From contig RFVJ01000002.1 in NCBI GenBank assembly GCA_009928125.1, forward strand, positions 1-56,613: DNA of 56,613 nucleotides, written 5' to 3'. The DNA is from Betaproteobacteria bacterium (GTDB lineage: Bacteria > Pseudomonadota > Gammaproteobacteria > Burkholderiales > Burkholderiaceae_C). This document shows, piece after piece, positions 16,428 to 26,594 of this stretch. The notes below the pieces were generated by a model. The model was not told the DNA's origin, ran no database searches, and saw nothing but the letters and a program-made list of their open reading frames with translations. The number at the start of each line of letters is the position of its first letter. Position 1 is the stretch's first letter. Both the position numbers and the translations under genes were made by a program.

Positions 16428-16952
16428 ATGGCACGTCAATCAGCCAAATCTGCCGCCGACACCACCCGTGGCAAACCCGAGCCCGAGAAGACCGCCAAGG
16501 CTACAAAAACTGCCAATCCCACAGATTCTGCTGAAGTCAAGCCACAACGGGTGATTAAAAAATACCCCAACCGCCGGCTTTATGACACCACAACTTCCAG
16601 CTACATCACGCTGGCTGAAATCAAGCTTTTGGTGATGGAAGGCCAAACATTCGCAGTCAGAGACGCCAAAACGGGAGATGACCTGACCCGAAGCATCCTG
16701 TTGCAGATCATTTTGGAAGAGGAATCCGCTGGCGCGCCCATGTTCACTGAGGCTGTACTGGCCAACATCATTCGCTTCTATGGCCATGCCATGCAAGGCT
16801 ACATGGGGTCTTATTTAGAAAGTAATTTGCAGTCTTTGATGCAAATGCAATCGACCATGGGGCATCAGTCGACCAACATCATGAGCCAAATGCAAGAGCA
16901 GATGCAAAAGCAAACCGCTCAATTTTTCTCTGCTTTGGGTCTGAAGCCCTGA
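16428..16952 (+). CDS. phaR: polyhydroxyalkanoate synthesis repressor PhaR
   Basis: PhaR binds DNA and polyhydroxybutyrate granules and controls phasin and PHB synthesis genes. After a Lys/Glu-rich leader the DNA-binding PHB/PHA accumulation domain is plain: RVIKKYPNRRLYDTTTSSYITLAEIKLLV near residues 39-67 and LLQIILEEESAGAPMF near 95-110. The tail (QMQEQMQKQTAQFFSALG) is a Gln/Met-rich amphipathic segment that probably contacts granules. Length of 174 residues is normal. It is followed 53 bases later by rimO. With hbdH at 1 kb it points to PHB storage. Confidence 0.93.
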   Translation: MARQSAKSAADTTRGKPEPEKTAKATKTANPTDSAEVKPQRVIKKYPNRRLYDTTTSSYITLAEIKLLVMEGQTFAVRDAKTGDDLTRSILLQIILEEESAGAPMFTEAVLANIIRFYGHAMQGYMGSYLESNLQSLMQMQSTMGHQSTNIMSQMQEQMQKQTAQFFSALGLKP

Positions 16953-17005
16953 ATCGATGAGACCAGAGCCGTCTGAGGCGATCGAATTACTGGGACAATA
17001 GCCCC

Positions 17006-18332
17006 ATGAACGAAAATGCTAGCACCGGCCATGGCGCCGCTCCTGATACCGCCTCATCGGTCGCCCCCAAAGTAGGCTTCGTCAGCCTCGGCTGTCCCAA
17101 GGCCCTCACAGACTCAGAGCTGATCCTGACGCAGCTCAGTGCTGAGGGTTATCAAACTTCCAAAACTTTCGAAGGTGCCGATCTGGTGATCGTCAACACT
17201 TGCGGCTTCATTGACGATGCCGTGAAGGAAAGTTTGGACACCATTTCAGAAGCCTTGAACGTCAACGGCAAAGTCATTGTCACGGGCTGCTTGGGTGCCA
17301 AAGAAGCTGAAGGTGGTGGCAACATGGTGCGGGCCATGCATCCCAGTGTGCTGGCGGTCACAGGACCCCACGCCACCCAAGAGGTGATGGATGCTGTCCA
17401 TGCGCATTTGCCCAAGCCCCACGACCCCTTCTTGGATTTGGTGCCCAATGCTTTTGGCGAAGCGGGCCTCAAGCTCACGCCCCGTCACTATGCTTATTTG
17501 AAAATCAGTGAAGGCTGCAATCACCGCTGCACCTTCTGCATCATTCCCTCGATGCGCGGCGATCTCGTCTCACGTCCCATTGGCGATGTCTTGAAAGAAG
17601 CGCAGGCCTTGTTTGAAGGCGGGGTCAAAGAGTTGTTGGTGATCAGCCAAGACACGTCTGCCTATGGCGTTGATACCCAATACCGCATGGGTTTTTGGGA
17701 AGGTCGTCCTGTCAAAACGCGCATGTTGGAATTGGTTCAGACACTGGGTGAAATGGCGCAAAAGCATGGCGCTTGGGTTCGCTTGCACTATGTGTACCCA
17801 TACCCCAGTGTCGACGATATTTTGCCGCTCATGGCCACTGGCTTGATCTTGCCTTATTTGGATGTGCCGTTGCAGCACAGTCACCCCGACGTGCTCAAGC
17901 GCATGAAGCGTCCCGCCAGCGGCGAGAAGAATTTAGAGCGCATTCAAAAGTGGCGCGAAATTTGTCCTCAACTGGTCAGGTTGTTTTGCCTACAGCCCTG
18001 TCAAAGGCGCTACTGCCAACGACTTGCCAGGCATGCTGCCAGAGGCCCTGCGAGAAGAACGGCGTTCACGCTTCATGGCTGTGGCTGAAGAAGTGTCCAT
18101 TCAACGTTTACATCAGCGCGTGGGTGCCACCATGCAAGTCTTGGTTGATTCTGCATCGGCCTTGGGCAAAAAAGGGGGCATTGGGCGCTCGTATGCGGAT
18201 GCGCCAGAAATTGACGGATTGGTTCGTTTGTTACCGCCAGAAAAGATCAGTAAAACCTACAAGGTGGGTGAATTCACGCGCGCTCGGGTTGTGGGCGTTG
18301 AAGGCCACGACCTGATCGCCTTGCCTGTTTAA
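17006..18332 (+). pseudogene. rimO: ribosomal protein S12 methylthiotransferase RimO, frame disrupted
   Basis: RimO is a radical-SAM enzyme that adds a methylthio group to an Asp of ribosomal protein S12. The N-terminal UPF0004 domain ([16 protein letters not shown], near residue 25) and the radical-SAM cluster [17 protein letters not shown] (near 170) are intact. After WREICPQLV at about 17976 the frame is lost. The C-terminal part resumes in another frame at [32 protein letters not shown] (from about 17979) and runs through the TRAM domain to 18332. Relatives have about 30 more residues between these points (the RSTFIVGFPGETE segment), so roughly 90 bases are missing and the phase is shifted. 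As it stands, translation stops at 18088. Real mutation and sequence error both fit. Confidence 0.88.
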
Positions 18333-18434
18333 TTTGCAAGTTCCGCAGAAAAGCATGTCAGACGCCTCAAGGACCGTGAATTTGCAAACGATGTGCGTAA
18401 AAAAAGCCGCATCTCGTGCAGCTTTGTTTAAACT

Positions 18435-18519
<85 letters not shown>

Positions 18520-18536
18520 ATTCAGGAAAAAAAGGA

Positions 18537-20849
18537 TTGTATATCAAAAAAATTAGCCACCCCTCAGGACTGCTCGATGAGATCGAAGGCAGTGTGCAAG
18601 GCCACCGCGACGGACATGGCTTTCTGATTCGTGACGATGGTGATGGCGATATTTTCTTGTCGCCCAACGAAATGCGAGCGGTGTTGCACAAAGACCGTGT
18701 CAAAGTTCGCATCGTCAGACAAGACCGAAAGGGCAGACCCGAAGGACGTGTCGTTGAAATACTGGAGCGTCCCGCGCAGCCCATCATTGGCCGCTTGCTC
18801 AATGAGGGTGGCATTTGGATTGTGGCGCCGGAAGACAAGCGCTATGGCCAAGACATTCTGATTCCCAAAGTGGGCATTGGCGCTGGCAAACCTGGACAGG
18901 TGGTGGTGGTTGAACTGACGGAACCGCCCGCCTTGTTTGGTCAACCTGTTGGACGCGTCAAAGAAGTGCTGGGCGAAATCGATGACCCCGGTATGGAAAT
19001 CGACATTGCAGTTCGCAAATACAGCGTGCCACACGAATTCTCTGCTGCATGTTTGAATTTGGCGCGTGAACTTCCCGACAAGGTTCGTCCACAAGACTCT
19101 CAAGATCGGATCGACCTCACCGACATTCCCTTGGTCACCATCGATGGTGAAGATGCACGTGATTTTGACGATGCGGTGTATTGCGAACCTGCCAAGATTG
19201 GCAAGGCCAAAGGCTGGCGTTTGTTGGTGGCCATTGCCGATGTCAGCCATTATGTTGAAACAGGCAGTGCCATTGACATCGATGCATACGACCGCGCAAC
19301 CAGCGTTTACTTTCCGCGCCGCGTCATTCCGATGTTGCCGGAAAAACTTTCCAACGGTTTGTGTTCTCTGAACCCCGAAGTCGAACGTTTGTGCATGGTC
19401 TGCGACATGTTGATCACTGCCAAAGGTGAGATTCACGCTTATCAGTTTTATCCTGCCGTGATGTACAGCCATGCACGGTTCACCTACACCGAAGTGGCCG
19501 CGATTTTGGCCAACACGCGTGGCCCTGAAGCCATCAAGCGCAAAGCGCGCGTCAATGATCTTCTGAACTTGCACGATGTTTACCGTGCCTTGTTGTCGTC
19601 ACGTGCCGTTCGCGGTGCCGTGGATTTTGAAACCACCGAAACACAAATCATTTGTGACGACAACGGTCGCATCGAAAAAATCGTTCCACGTGTTCGCACT
19701 GAGGCCCACAGGCTGATTGAAGAGGCCATGTTGGCGGCCAATGTTTGTAGCGCTGATTTCATTCAAACCAGCAAGCATCCTGGCTTGTTTCGGGTGCACG
19801 AAGGTCCCACGCCCGAAAAGAAAGATTTGCTGCGCAATTATCTGAAGTCTTTGGGATTGCCCTACACCGTCAGTGACGAGCCCAAGCCCAGCGAGTTTCA
19901 ACACATTGCACAGGCCACCAAAGACCGGCCCGATGCACAGCAAATTCACACCATGCTGCTACGCTCCATGCAGCAAGCCATCTACACCCCCATCAACAGC
20001 GGTCACTTTGGATTGGCCTACGAGGCTTACACGCACTTCACCAGCCCCATTCGCCGTTACCCTGACCTGCTGGTTCACCGCGTCATCAAGGCCATTTTGG
20101 CGCACAAGAAGTACCAGTTGCCAGCACTGCCATTGCCTGGCGAGGCGCATGCCAAGCTCGCGAAGCGTTTGCAGAAAAACAAAGCGGGCGCGCAGATGGA
20201 CGATGCACCTCGCATCAAAATGTCACCAGCCGAACAACAGGCTTGGGAAGCTGCAGGTCTGCATTGCAGTGCCAACGAACGCCGTGCCGATGAAGCCAGC
20301 CGCGATGTAGAGGCTTGGCTCAAATGCAAATACATGCGTGAGCATTTGGGCGAAGAATATTCAGGCGTGGTGACCTCGGCTACCAGCTTCGGAATCTTTG
20401 TCACCCTGGACAATTTGTATGTGGAAGGCTTGGTGCACATCACGGAGTTAGGCGGCGAGTATTTCCGTTTTGACGAAGCACGACAAGAATTGCGAGGCGA
20501 GCGAACCGGCATCCGCTATGCCATTGGCACCCGCGTTCAAATTCAAGTCAGTCGTGTTGACTTGGACGGACGAAAAATTGATTTCCGTTTGGTGAATCCG
20601 GCTGAAGAATTCAGTGCGCGTCAAATGCGTGACAAAGGACCTGGCAAACAAGTTGCTGGTCGCAATGACAAAGTGCGGGGTTCACTGGTGGGCGCAGAAG
20701 GTGCCAAGTCCAAAACGCGTCCTTTCAATGCACGCAAAGCGGAAGGTGGCAAACCCAGTACCCGGCATGGCAAGGTCAGTCCCAAAGGGGCGACCTCCAA
20801 GTCATCGGGCGCCAAGAAGTCCAGTCAATCGCGAAAGAGTCGGCGCTGA
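18537..20849 (+). CDS. rnr: ribonuclease R (RNase II/RNB family exoribonuclease)
   Basis: RNase R degrades structured RNA 3' to 5'. Cold-shock domains lie at the N-terminus (EIEGSVQGHRDGHGFLIRDD near residue 15). The RNB core has IDGEDARDFDDAVY near residue 205 with the metal-binding Asp cluster, and HFTSPIRRYPDLLVHR near 500. An S1 domain (EEYSGVVTSATSFGIFV) is near 610, and a very basic Ser/Lys tail of about 70 residues ends in QSRKSRR. The start is unclear: no ATG or GTG precedes the first domain outside the antisense tRNA-Leu. I mark the TTG at 18537, but AAGGA directly abuts it; an unusual ATC at 18543 has better spacing. The winged-helix N-terminus of E. coli RNase R is absent. Confidence 0.88.
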   Translation: MYIKKISHPSGLLDEIEGSVQGHRDGHGFLIRDDGDGDIFLSPNEMRAVLHKDRVKVRIVRQDRKGRPEGRVVEILERPAQPIIGRLLNEGGIWIVAPEDKRYGQDILIPKVGIGAGKPGQVVVVELTEPPALFGQPVGRVKEVLGEIDDPGMEIDIAVRKYSVPHEFSAACLNLARELPDKVRPQDSQDRIDLTDIPLVTIDGEDARDFDDAVYCEPAKIGKAKGWRLLVAIADVSHYVETGSAIDIDAYDRATSVYFPRRVIPMLPEKLSNGLCSLNPEVERLCMVCDMLITAKGEIHAYQFYPAVMYSHARFTYTEVAAILANTRGPEAIKRKARVNDLLNLHDVYRALLSSRAVRGAVDFETTETQIICDDNGRIEKIVPRVRTEAHRLIEEAMLAANVCSADFIQTSKHPGLFRVHEGPTPEKKDLLRNYLKSLGLPYTVSDEPKPSEFQHIAQATKDRPDAQQIHTMLLRSMQQAIYTPINSGHFGLAYEAYTHFTSPIRRYPDLLVHRVIKAILAHKKYQLPALPLPGEAHAKLAKRLQKNKAGAQMDDAPRIKMSPAEQQAWEAAGLHCSANERRADEASRDVEAWLKCKYMREHLGEEYSGVVTSATSFGIFVTLDNLYVEGLVHITELGGEYFRFDEARQELRGERTGIRYAIGTRVQIQVSRVDLDGRKIDFRLVNPAEEFSARQMRDKGPGKQVAGRNDKVRGSLVGAEGAKSKTRPFNARKAEGGKPSTRHGKVSPKGATSKSSGAKKSSQSRKSRR

Positions 20850-20911
20850 AAAGAGGCCTTCGCGTTTCACCCCATTTTTTCAATTCAAGATTCAAGCAGG
20901 AGACATAATTC

Positions 20912-21676
20912 ATGACACACGCTTCAAAAATTGCCATCGTGACAGGCGCTGGTTCTGGCATTGGCAAGGCAACTGCGTTGGCTTTGCTCAAAGACGGCTG
21001 GTCCGTTGTATTGGCAGGCCGTCGATTGGCTAACTTGGAAGAGGTGGCGGCTGAAGCCAAAGCGATCAACGGTGATTACCAAGTGTTGGCGGTTCCGACC
21101 GATGTCACGCAAGAAGATTCTGTGGCCAATTTGTTTGCGCAATGCGTGAAAACATTTGGTCGTGTCGATTTGCTGTTCAACAACGCCGGCGTTAGCACGC
21201 CGGCCATTCCCATCCATGACCTCAGTTTGGAGATGTGGAAAGGGGTGGTCGACACCAACTTGACGGGCATGTTCTTGTGCATTCGTGAGGCTTTCCGTGT
21301 CATGAAAGATCAAAAACCCATGGGCGGTCGCATCATCAACAACGGTTCGATCTCGGCCACCACACCACGCCCGTTCTCAATTGCCTACACCTCCACCAAG
21401 CACGCCGTCTCTGGCCTGACCAAAACCGCATCCCTCGACGGTCGACAATACGACATCGCTGTGGGTCAAATTGATGTGGGCAACGCTGCAACCCCCATGG
21501 CCATGAAAATGGCCAAAGGTGTGCCTCAAGCCAACTTGGAAATCAAAGCAGAGCCCCTGATGGATGTGGCGTTGGTGGGAACTTCAGTGGTCTACATGGC
21601 CAGCTTGCCACTGGAAGCCAACGTGATGTTCCACACTGTGATGGCTACCAAGATGCCATTTGCGGGCCGCGGATAA
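20912..21676 (+). CDS. short-chain dehydrogenase/reductase (SDR family)
   Basis: The classical SDR fold is plain: [15 protein letters not shown] (residues about 11-25) for nucleotide binding, NNAGVSTPA near 91, and [20 protein letters not shown] near 145-165 with the Ser-Tyr-Lys set. GRR after the second strand suggests NADP preference. Length is 254 residues. A good ribosome site (CAGGAG) precedes the ATG. The substrate cannot be assigned; members act on 3-oxo or 3-hydroxy compounds. It follows rnr with a 62-bp gap, and its last 32 bases overlap the convergent nnrDE gene. Confidence 0.87.
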   Translation: MTHASKIAIVTGAGSGIGKATALALLKDGWSVVLAGRRLANLEEVAAEAKAINGDYQVLAVPTDVTQEDSVANLFAQCVKTFGRVDLLFNNAGVSTPAIPIHDLSLEMWKGVVDTNLTGMFLCIREAFRVMKDQKPMGGRIINNGSISATTPRPFSIAYTSTKHAVSGLTKTASLDGRQYDIAVGQIDVGNAATPMAMKMAKGVPQANLEIKAEPLMDVALVGTSVVYMASLPLEANVMFHTVMATKMPFAGRG

Positions 21677-23192
21677 GTGTTGCCAATTTGCCTGCAGTGA
21701 GGGTGGGCAAATCCGTTTCATCTGCTGCCAGTCCGTGTTCAAACACGGCTGTGCAAGCCGCCTGAAATTCACTCAAGCCTTGGGCCATTCGTGCGCCCAA
21801 CAAGCCTGCCAGCACATCCCCTGTACCGCCTGTTGCCAGGCGCGCATTGCCTGTGAAATTGATGACCGGTCCAATACCTGTTTTGGCGATCACAGTGCCA
21901 GAACCTTTCAGCACCACGGTGCACTTCAGATCGTCGGCCAGGGTTTGCGCCGCACTCAGACGATCGTTTTGAACTGAAGCGCGATCGCTCTTTAACAATC
22001 TTGCAGCTTCTAGAGGGTGAGGTGTGATCACAGTTTGGCGGCGTTGATCCGCACGTTGACGCAGCAGTTCTTGGAGCCAAGGGTCTTGTGAAATGGCATT
22101 CAAAGCATCGGCATCCAGAACCAATTGCAAACTTTGTTGCAGTACTTGCGGCAACACTTTGCGCACAGTGACACCACCACCGCAACCGCACACAATCACG
22201 CCAGACTGCAACTTCAATGCGGAAAATTCGCGCTGCATGATTTCAGCCAGTCGCGGGCTTGGCGTTCCAGACTGGCGATCGTTTGCCAAATAACAAACCA
22301 TCACGCGGCCAGCACCTGCATGCAGGGCGGCGGAAGCCGCCAAGTCGGCTGCACCCGTCATACCCATGCCACGGACTTGAACGGTTTCGCCGCCTATGAC
22401 CGCCACATCGCCATAACTGCCTTTGTGGCTGGCGTGTTGCCGCCTCAATTGCGTTTGAGGTCGGCAGTTGATTTGGGCTGATGCTTTGAGATTTTGCTGC
22501 AGATCTTCACTGCCCAAGGTGTCGAGCCAAAGCGTGCCACAAGCATCTCGACCATGTGCCGTCATACAGCCTGGTTTGGCTGTCAAAAGCTGCAGGGTGT
22601 GTTGCGCTTGGATGGCTTGCGGCGCCACCTTCATGTTTTGAAACTGACCTGTGTCGGTATTCAATCCAGAGGGCGTGTCGACGGCTAAAACATCTGCGCC
22701 ACATTGGTAGATGCTGTGAATCCAAGAATGCAATGCTTGCTCGGCTTCTAATTTGGTGGGCTCACATGTGCTTGAACGCAAGCCAATGCCCAGCATGGCA
22801 TCAATGCACAAGTCATGACGACTGACAGCCCCCTGTGCTGGCAGTGTTGCTTGAATGGAAATGCCCAATGCTTTGACTTTGCTCAAGGCCTGCGCTGCAT
22901 CTGAAGGTCGCTGTGCAGAAGGCTGCCAAAGCACGATTCGAACTTGTTGACCCCATTGGTGCAAATGTGCAGCGGCTTCCAAGCCGTCGCCGCCGTTGTT
23001 GCCAGGCCCACAAAAGATCCAATAGCAGGGCGCACAGGGTTTGATGGCCATGGCCAATTTGGCAACTGACAAACCCGCTTGCGCCATCAAGCTGGGACCG
23101 CTGGTGATCCTCGATGTGGCCAAGGCTTCAAGGCGGCGAGTTTGCGCCACATCGAACAATGGCAGGGGTTCTAGCCAGTTGAGTTTTTTCAA
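21645..23192 (-). CDS. nnr: bifunctional NAD(P)H-hydrate repair enzyme (epimerase and ADP-dependent dehydratase)
   Basis: This enzyme repairs hydrated NADH and NADPH. The N-terminal YjeF_N epimerase half contains [17 protein letters not shown] (residues about 61-77) and [11 protein letters not shown] near 127. The C-terminal ribokinase-like dehydratase half has [13 protein letters not shown] near 255, VIVCGCGGG near 327, LDADALNAI near 352, and [15 protein letters not shown] near 450. Length of 515 residues matches fused NnrE-NnrD. The start is TTG, which overlaps the upstream amidase stop as TTGA and is preceded by GAGG, so the pair is probably translationally coupled. Its 3' end overlaps the SDR gene on the other strand by 32 bases. 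Confidence 0.93.
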   Translation of the reverse strand: MKKLNWLEPLPLFDVAQTRRLEALATSRITSGPSLMAQAGLSVAKLAMAIKPCAPCYWIFCGPGNNGGDGLEAAAHLHQWGQQVRIVLWQPSAQRPSDAAQALSKVKALGISIQATLPAQGAVSRHDLCIDAMLGIGLRSSTCEPTKLEAEQALHSWIHSIYQCGADVLAVDTPSGLNTDTGQFQNMKVAPQAIQAQHTLQLLTAKPGCMTAHGRDACGTLWLDTLGSEDLQQNLKASAQINCRPQTQLRRQHASHKGSYGDVAVIGGETVQVRGMGMTGAADLAASAALHAGAGRVMVCYLANDRQSGTPSPRLAEIMQREFSALKLQSGVIVCGCGGGVTVRKVLPQVLQQSLQLVLDADALNAISQDPWLQELLRQRADQRRQTVITPHPLEAARLLKSDRASVQNDRLSAAQTLADDLKCTVVLKGSGTVIAKTGIGPVINFTGNARLATGGTGDVLAGLLGARMAQGLSEFQAACTAVFEHGLAADETDLPTLTAGKLATLIRGPQMASW

Positions 23193-24524
23193 GCAGTCCT
23201 CAATGCTTTTTCAATCGCCAATGAAATGTTCAGCACATCATCGTCTTTCATGGGGCCTTGCCACACCATCAAACTGGTGGGCAATTCGCCGGCATGGTGC
23301 ATGGGCAGTGACAAGGCGCAACCATCGAACATATTGACCACGCTGGTGTTGCGCAACAACAGGCCGTTGGCCGCAAAAAATGCGTCGTCCCTTTCGGCGC
23401 CGGGTGCCACACTGGCCAACGTGGGTCCTTCGATGGGAACAGTGGGAGAAAGCGCTGCATCGACACTGTTGAGTGCCGCTTGCATCCGTGCAATCCAGGC
23501 GACTCGGCCAGCCTGCAAATCCAAATACTCAAAGGCCTTCATGTTGGCGCCCTTCAATATTCGAGCGGCCACACGCGGGTCGTACTGCGATTCGCCTTGA
23601 GCCAGCAAATGTCTGTGCCAGGTGTAGCTCTCGGCCGCACTAAAGCCGCCAGTGGCCAACAGCCCCGCCAGCTCTTTGATTTCATGCAGAGGAATTTCAA
23701 CAATTTGAGCGCCCGCTTGAGACAACTTTTGCAAGCTCACCGGCTGACATGCCGTCCAGCATGAGGTTGGTGGGAACGGCCAAACGATAGCTGGACAGTG
23801 ATCGAGAAGCCCGGGCCACTTTTCGGGAAGCCAAGATCTCATGCGCCAACACAGCATCGCGAACACTGCGTGTCATGGCGCAGGCGGTGTCCATGGTGGT
23901 TGACAAAGGAATGGCACCCACTGTCGGAACCAAACGGGCTGTATTTTTAAATCCCACAATGCCATTCAAGGCAGCCGGGATGCGGATGGAGCCACCGGTG
24001 TCAGAACCCAAGCCGATGAAGGCGGCGCCAGTGGCCACAGAAACGGCAGCGCCAGAGGACGAGCCCCCAGGGACATGACCTTGCCCATTGCTTTGGACGG
24101 CCGTGTCTGTGATCGCGTCCCAAGCCGCTGGCGTACCGTAATGGGGGTTGTTGCCAATGCCAGAAAATGCAAACTCCACCATGTTGGTGCGGCCTAAAAA
24201 AGCACCCCCTGCATGGTTCATTCGGGCCACCACGGGGCAGTCAACCTGCGCAATTGTCGTGCCTTGGAGGACCTTGGAACCCGCCAAAGTAGGGCTTCCA
24301 GCCACATCAAACAGGTCTTTGACCGAGAAAGCCAAGCCTTTGAGTGGGGCATTGACCACGCTAGGTTCCTGTAACAGTGGTGGAATGGGGTTCGTCTCTA
24401 GGGTCAAAAAGACTTTGTCACATGCAGAACTTTGGGCCAAGGTTTGGCTTTTTTCCCATTCGGCCAGAGGGGTGGTCTTTTGAGCAGAGATGGCTTCTAG
24501 GGTGGCAATCAGGTCTGGGCGCAT
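23189..24524 (-). pseudogene. amidase-signature family amidase, frame disrupted
   Basis: Amidase-signature enzymes hydrolyse amides with a Ser-cisSer-Lys triad. From MRPDLIATLEAIS, the N-terminal part has FSVKDLFDVAG with the Lys, then PGGSSSGAAVSVATGAAFIGLGSDTGGSIRIPAALNG with both Ser residues near 140-160. At about 23755 the frame ends soon after TNLMLDGMSAG. The matching continuation, LQKLSQAGAQIVEIPLHE, runs in another frame to 23189. Relatives have a few more residues between (the V-x-x-AFE helix start), so about 20 bases seem missing. The catalytic core lies wholly in the first fragment, but the product would lack about 190 residues. The nearest named relatives are GatA-like and AtzF-like hydrolases; the substrate is unknown. 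Confidence 0.8.
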
Positions 24525-24558
24525 GGCGTGGGGTGTGGCGGTAAAGAGTGTGGAAGGG

Positions 24559-24588
24559 CTGAAAAAGTGGGTTTTGGGATGCTATACT
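24559..24588 (+). promoter_or_regulatory. candidate promoter of rpsB-tsf
   Basis: CTGAAA (24559-24564) and TATACT (24583-24588) are spaced by 18 bases and lie just upstream of the structured rpsB leader. The fit to the sigma-70 consensus is moderate. Confidence 0.45.
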
Positions 24589-24629
24589 CGACAGGCTTGG
24601 CAGGAATTTCCCTGCAAGTAAATCGCAAA

Positions 24630-24704
24630 CCGGCTCCTTCAAGGTGTTGGTTGTTTGACCTGTGTGCCCCAAGGGCACGCCCAAACAACCGATGTGTGAG
24701 CCGG
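24630..24704 (+). promoter_or_regulatory. structured 5' leader of rpsB, probable S2 autoregulatory site
   Basis: Three nested stems can be drawn by eye. CCGGCTC (24630-24636) pairs with GAGCCGG (24698-24704). GGTTGTTTG (24649-24657) pairs with CAAACAACC (24682-24690). GTGCCC (24664-24669) pairs with GGGCAC (24673-24678). The structure ends 29 bases before the rpsB start. rpsB leaders that bind S2 and repress rpsB-tsf are known in other proteobacteria; that this one does so is inferred. Confidence 0.6.
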
Positions 24705-24733
24705 ATTTTAGACCCAACCTTCGGAGAAACAAC

Positions 24734-25486
24734 ATGTCCGTTACCATGCGCGAAATGCTGGAAGCCGGTGTCCACTTTGGTCACCAAACACGCTTCTGGA
24801 ACCCCAAGATGTCCCCCTTCATCTTCGGTCACCGCAACAAAATCCACATCATCAACTTGGAAAAATCGTTGCCGATGTTCCAAGACGCATTGAAGTTCGT
24901 CAAACAACTCTCTGCAAACCGCGGTACCGTTCTGATGGTGGGTACAAAGCGTCAAGCCCGTGAAACCGTGGCTGCTGAAGCTCAGCGCGCAGGTGTGCCT
25001 TACGTTGACCAACGCTGGTTGGGCGGCATGCTCACCAACTTCAAAACCGTCAAGACTTCCATCAAGCGCTTGAAGGACATGAAAGCTCAGCAAGAAGTTG
25101 GACTCGACTCTTTGAGCAAAAAAGAACAACTCATGTTCAAGCGTGAAATCGAAAAGCTTGAAAAAGACATCGGTGGCATTCAAGACATGGCCACTTTGCC
25201 TGATGCTATTTTTGTGATCGACGTCGGTTACCACAAGATCGCCATTTTGGAAGCCAAAAAATTGGGCATCCCTCTGATTGGTGTGGTGGACTCTAACCAC
25301 TCACCCGAAGGCATCGACTACATCATTCCAGGCAACGACGACTCTTCCAAAGCTGTCACTTTGTACGCTCGTGGCATTGCCGACGCGATCATTGAAGGCC
25401 GTGCCAACGCCGTTCAAGACGTGGTCAATGCAGTGGCTGCTGAAGGCGCAGACGAATTCGTTGAAGTGCAAGAAGCTTCTGCTTAA
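24734..25486 (+). CDS. rpsB: 30S ribosomal protein S2
   Basis: S2 sits on the back of the 30S head-body junction and helps recruit S1. [26 protein letters not shown] is the conserved start, with [32 protein letters not shown] and [21 protein letters not shown] following in the usual order. The 250-residue length is normal. CGGAGA precedes the start. It leads the translation-factor block, with tsf downstream after a terminator. Confidence 0.98.
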   Translation: MSVTMREMLEAGVHFGHQTRFWNPKMSPFIFGHRNKIHIINLEKSLPMFQDALKFVKQLSANRGTVLMVGTKRQARETVAAEAQRAGVPYVDQRWLGGMLTNFKTVKTSIKRLKDMKAQQEVGLDSLSKKEQLMFKREIEKLEKDIGGIQDMATLPDAIFVIDVGYHKIAILEAKKLGIPLIGVVDSNHSPEGIDYIIPGNDDSSKAVTLYARGIADAIIEGRANAVQDVVNAVAAEGADEFVEVQEASA

Positions 25487-25503
25487 TGCCCTCTCAACCA
25501 GAG

Positions 25504-25530
25504 AAAAGGGGCTTCTTGCCCCTTTTTTTT
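25504..25530 (+). terminator. Rho-independent terminator/attenuator between rpsB and tsf
   Basis: AAAGGGGC and GCCCCTTT form a stem around TTCTT, followed by a run of T. It would reduce readthrough into tsf, which begins 77 bases later. Confidence 0.85.
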
Positions 25531-25606
25531 AACCTGAGTCTCACTGAGTTTTTATCAATTTTTATTTAGTTCGAACCTTAATTCGAAGACGAAACGGAGA
25601 AATCAA

Positions 25607-26500
25607 ATGGCTGCTATTACCGCAAGCATGGTCGCTGAACTGCGCGCTAAAACCGACGCCCCCATGATGGAATGCAAAAAAGCTTTGACCGAAGCCGAAG
25701 GCGACATGGCCAAAGCGGAAGAGTTGTTGCGCGTTAAATTGGGTACAAAAGCTGGCAAAGCTGCTTCACGCGTGACCGCTGAAGGCGTCATCGTTGCCTA
25801 CACAGAAGGCAACACGGGCGCCATGCTCGAAGTCAACTGCGAAACTGACTTCGTAACCAAAAATGACAGCTTTTTGGCCTTGGCCAACGCTGCAGTCAAG
25901 CTGGTCGCTTTGAACAATCCTGCCGACATCGCCGCTTTGGGCGAACTGCCTTACACACAAGACGGTTTCGGTCCAACCCTGGAAGAAGTTCGCAAAGGCC
26001 TCATCGGGAAAATCGGTGAAAACATGAGCTTCCGCCGCTTCAAGCGCGTGGCAGGTGGTGCCCAAATTGCAACCTACTTGCACGGTACACGCATTGGTGT
26101 GTTGGTGGAATATGAGGGCAAAGCCACCGCAGCCAAAGACGTCGCCATGCACGTTGCAGCCATGAAGCCAGTGGCTTTGACCAGCAACGACGTGCCAGCC
26201 GAACTGATCGAAAAAGAGCGCTCAGTGGCCACTGCCAAAGCTGCCGAGTCTGGCAAACCTGCCGACATCGCTGCCAAGATGATCGAGGGCTCCGTGCAGA
26301 AGTACCTCAAAGAAGTGTCTTTGAACAACCAAACCTTCGTTAAAAACGACAAGCAAACTGTTGAGCAAATGCTCAAAGCCGAAGCAACCCAAGTCAAAGC
26401 CTTCACTTTGTACGTCGTGGGCGAAGGCATTGAGAAGAAGGTTGATGACTTTGCGGCCGAAGTGGCTGCCCAAGTGGCGGCTGCGCAAAACGCTGGTTAA
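25607..26500 (+). CDS. tsf: translation elongation factor Ts
   Basis: EF-Ts is the nucleotide exchange factor for EF-Tu. The N-terminal UBA-like part ([35 protein letters not shown]) and the [11 protein letters not shown] motif that inserts near the EF-Tu magnesium site (residues about 80-90) are both present. Two dimerisation subdomains follow. Length of 297 residues is typical for this order. CGGAG precedes the ATG. Confidence 0.98.
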   Translation: MAAITASMVAELRAKTDAPMMECKKALTEAEGDMAKAEELLRVKLGTKAGKAASRVTAEGVIVAYTEGNTGAMLEVNCETDFVTKNDSFLALANAAVKLVALNNPADIAALGELPYTQDGFGPTLEEVRKGLIGKIGENMSFRRFKRVAGGAQIATYLHGTRIGVLVEYEGKATAAKDVAMHVAAMKPVALTSNDVPAELIEKERSVATAKAAESGKPADIAAKMIEGSVQKYLKEVSLNNQTFVKNDKQTVEQMLKAEATQVKAFTLYVVGEGIEKKVDDFAAEVAAQVAAAQNAG

Positions 26501-26594
26501 TCTGCCGCTATCAGGGTTAAAACCCGGGTAAACAGGGTCGCCCGAGAGGGCGATTCAACGCTAAACTTGAATCTGTCTTTATGAGGAGCCCGTC

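Noticed and set aside
18564-19574. Minus-strand open frame of 336 codons opposite rnr
   Set aside because: It is a shadow of the RNB domain; composition is His/Asn/Gln-rich and low in plausible motifs, and no promoter or ribosome site stands out.
21645-21676. 32-base tail-to-tail overlap of the SDR and nnr genes as a sign of error
   Set aside because: Both C-termini look natural and convergent overlaps of this size are common in compact genomes.
26520-26560. Hairpin GGTCGCCC/GGGCGATT between tsf and pyrH as a terminator
   Set aside because: No T run follows it, so it may be only a local structure before the pyrH ribosome site.
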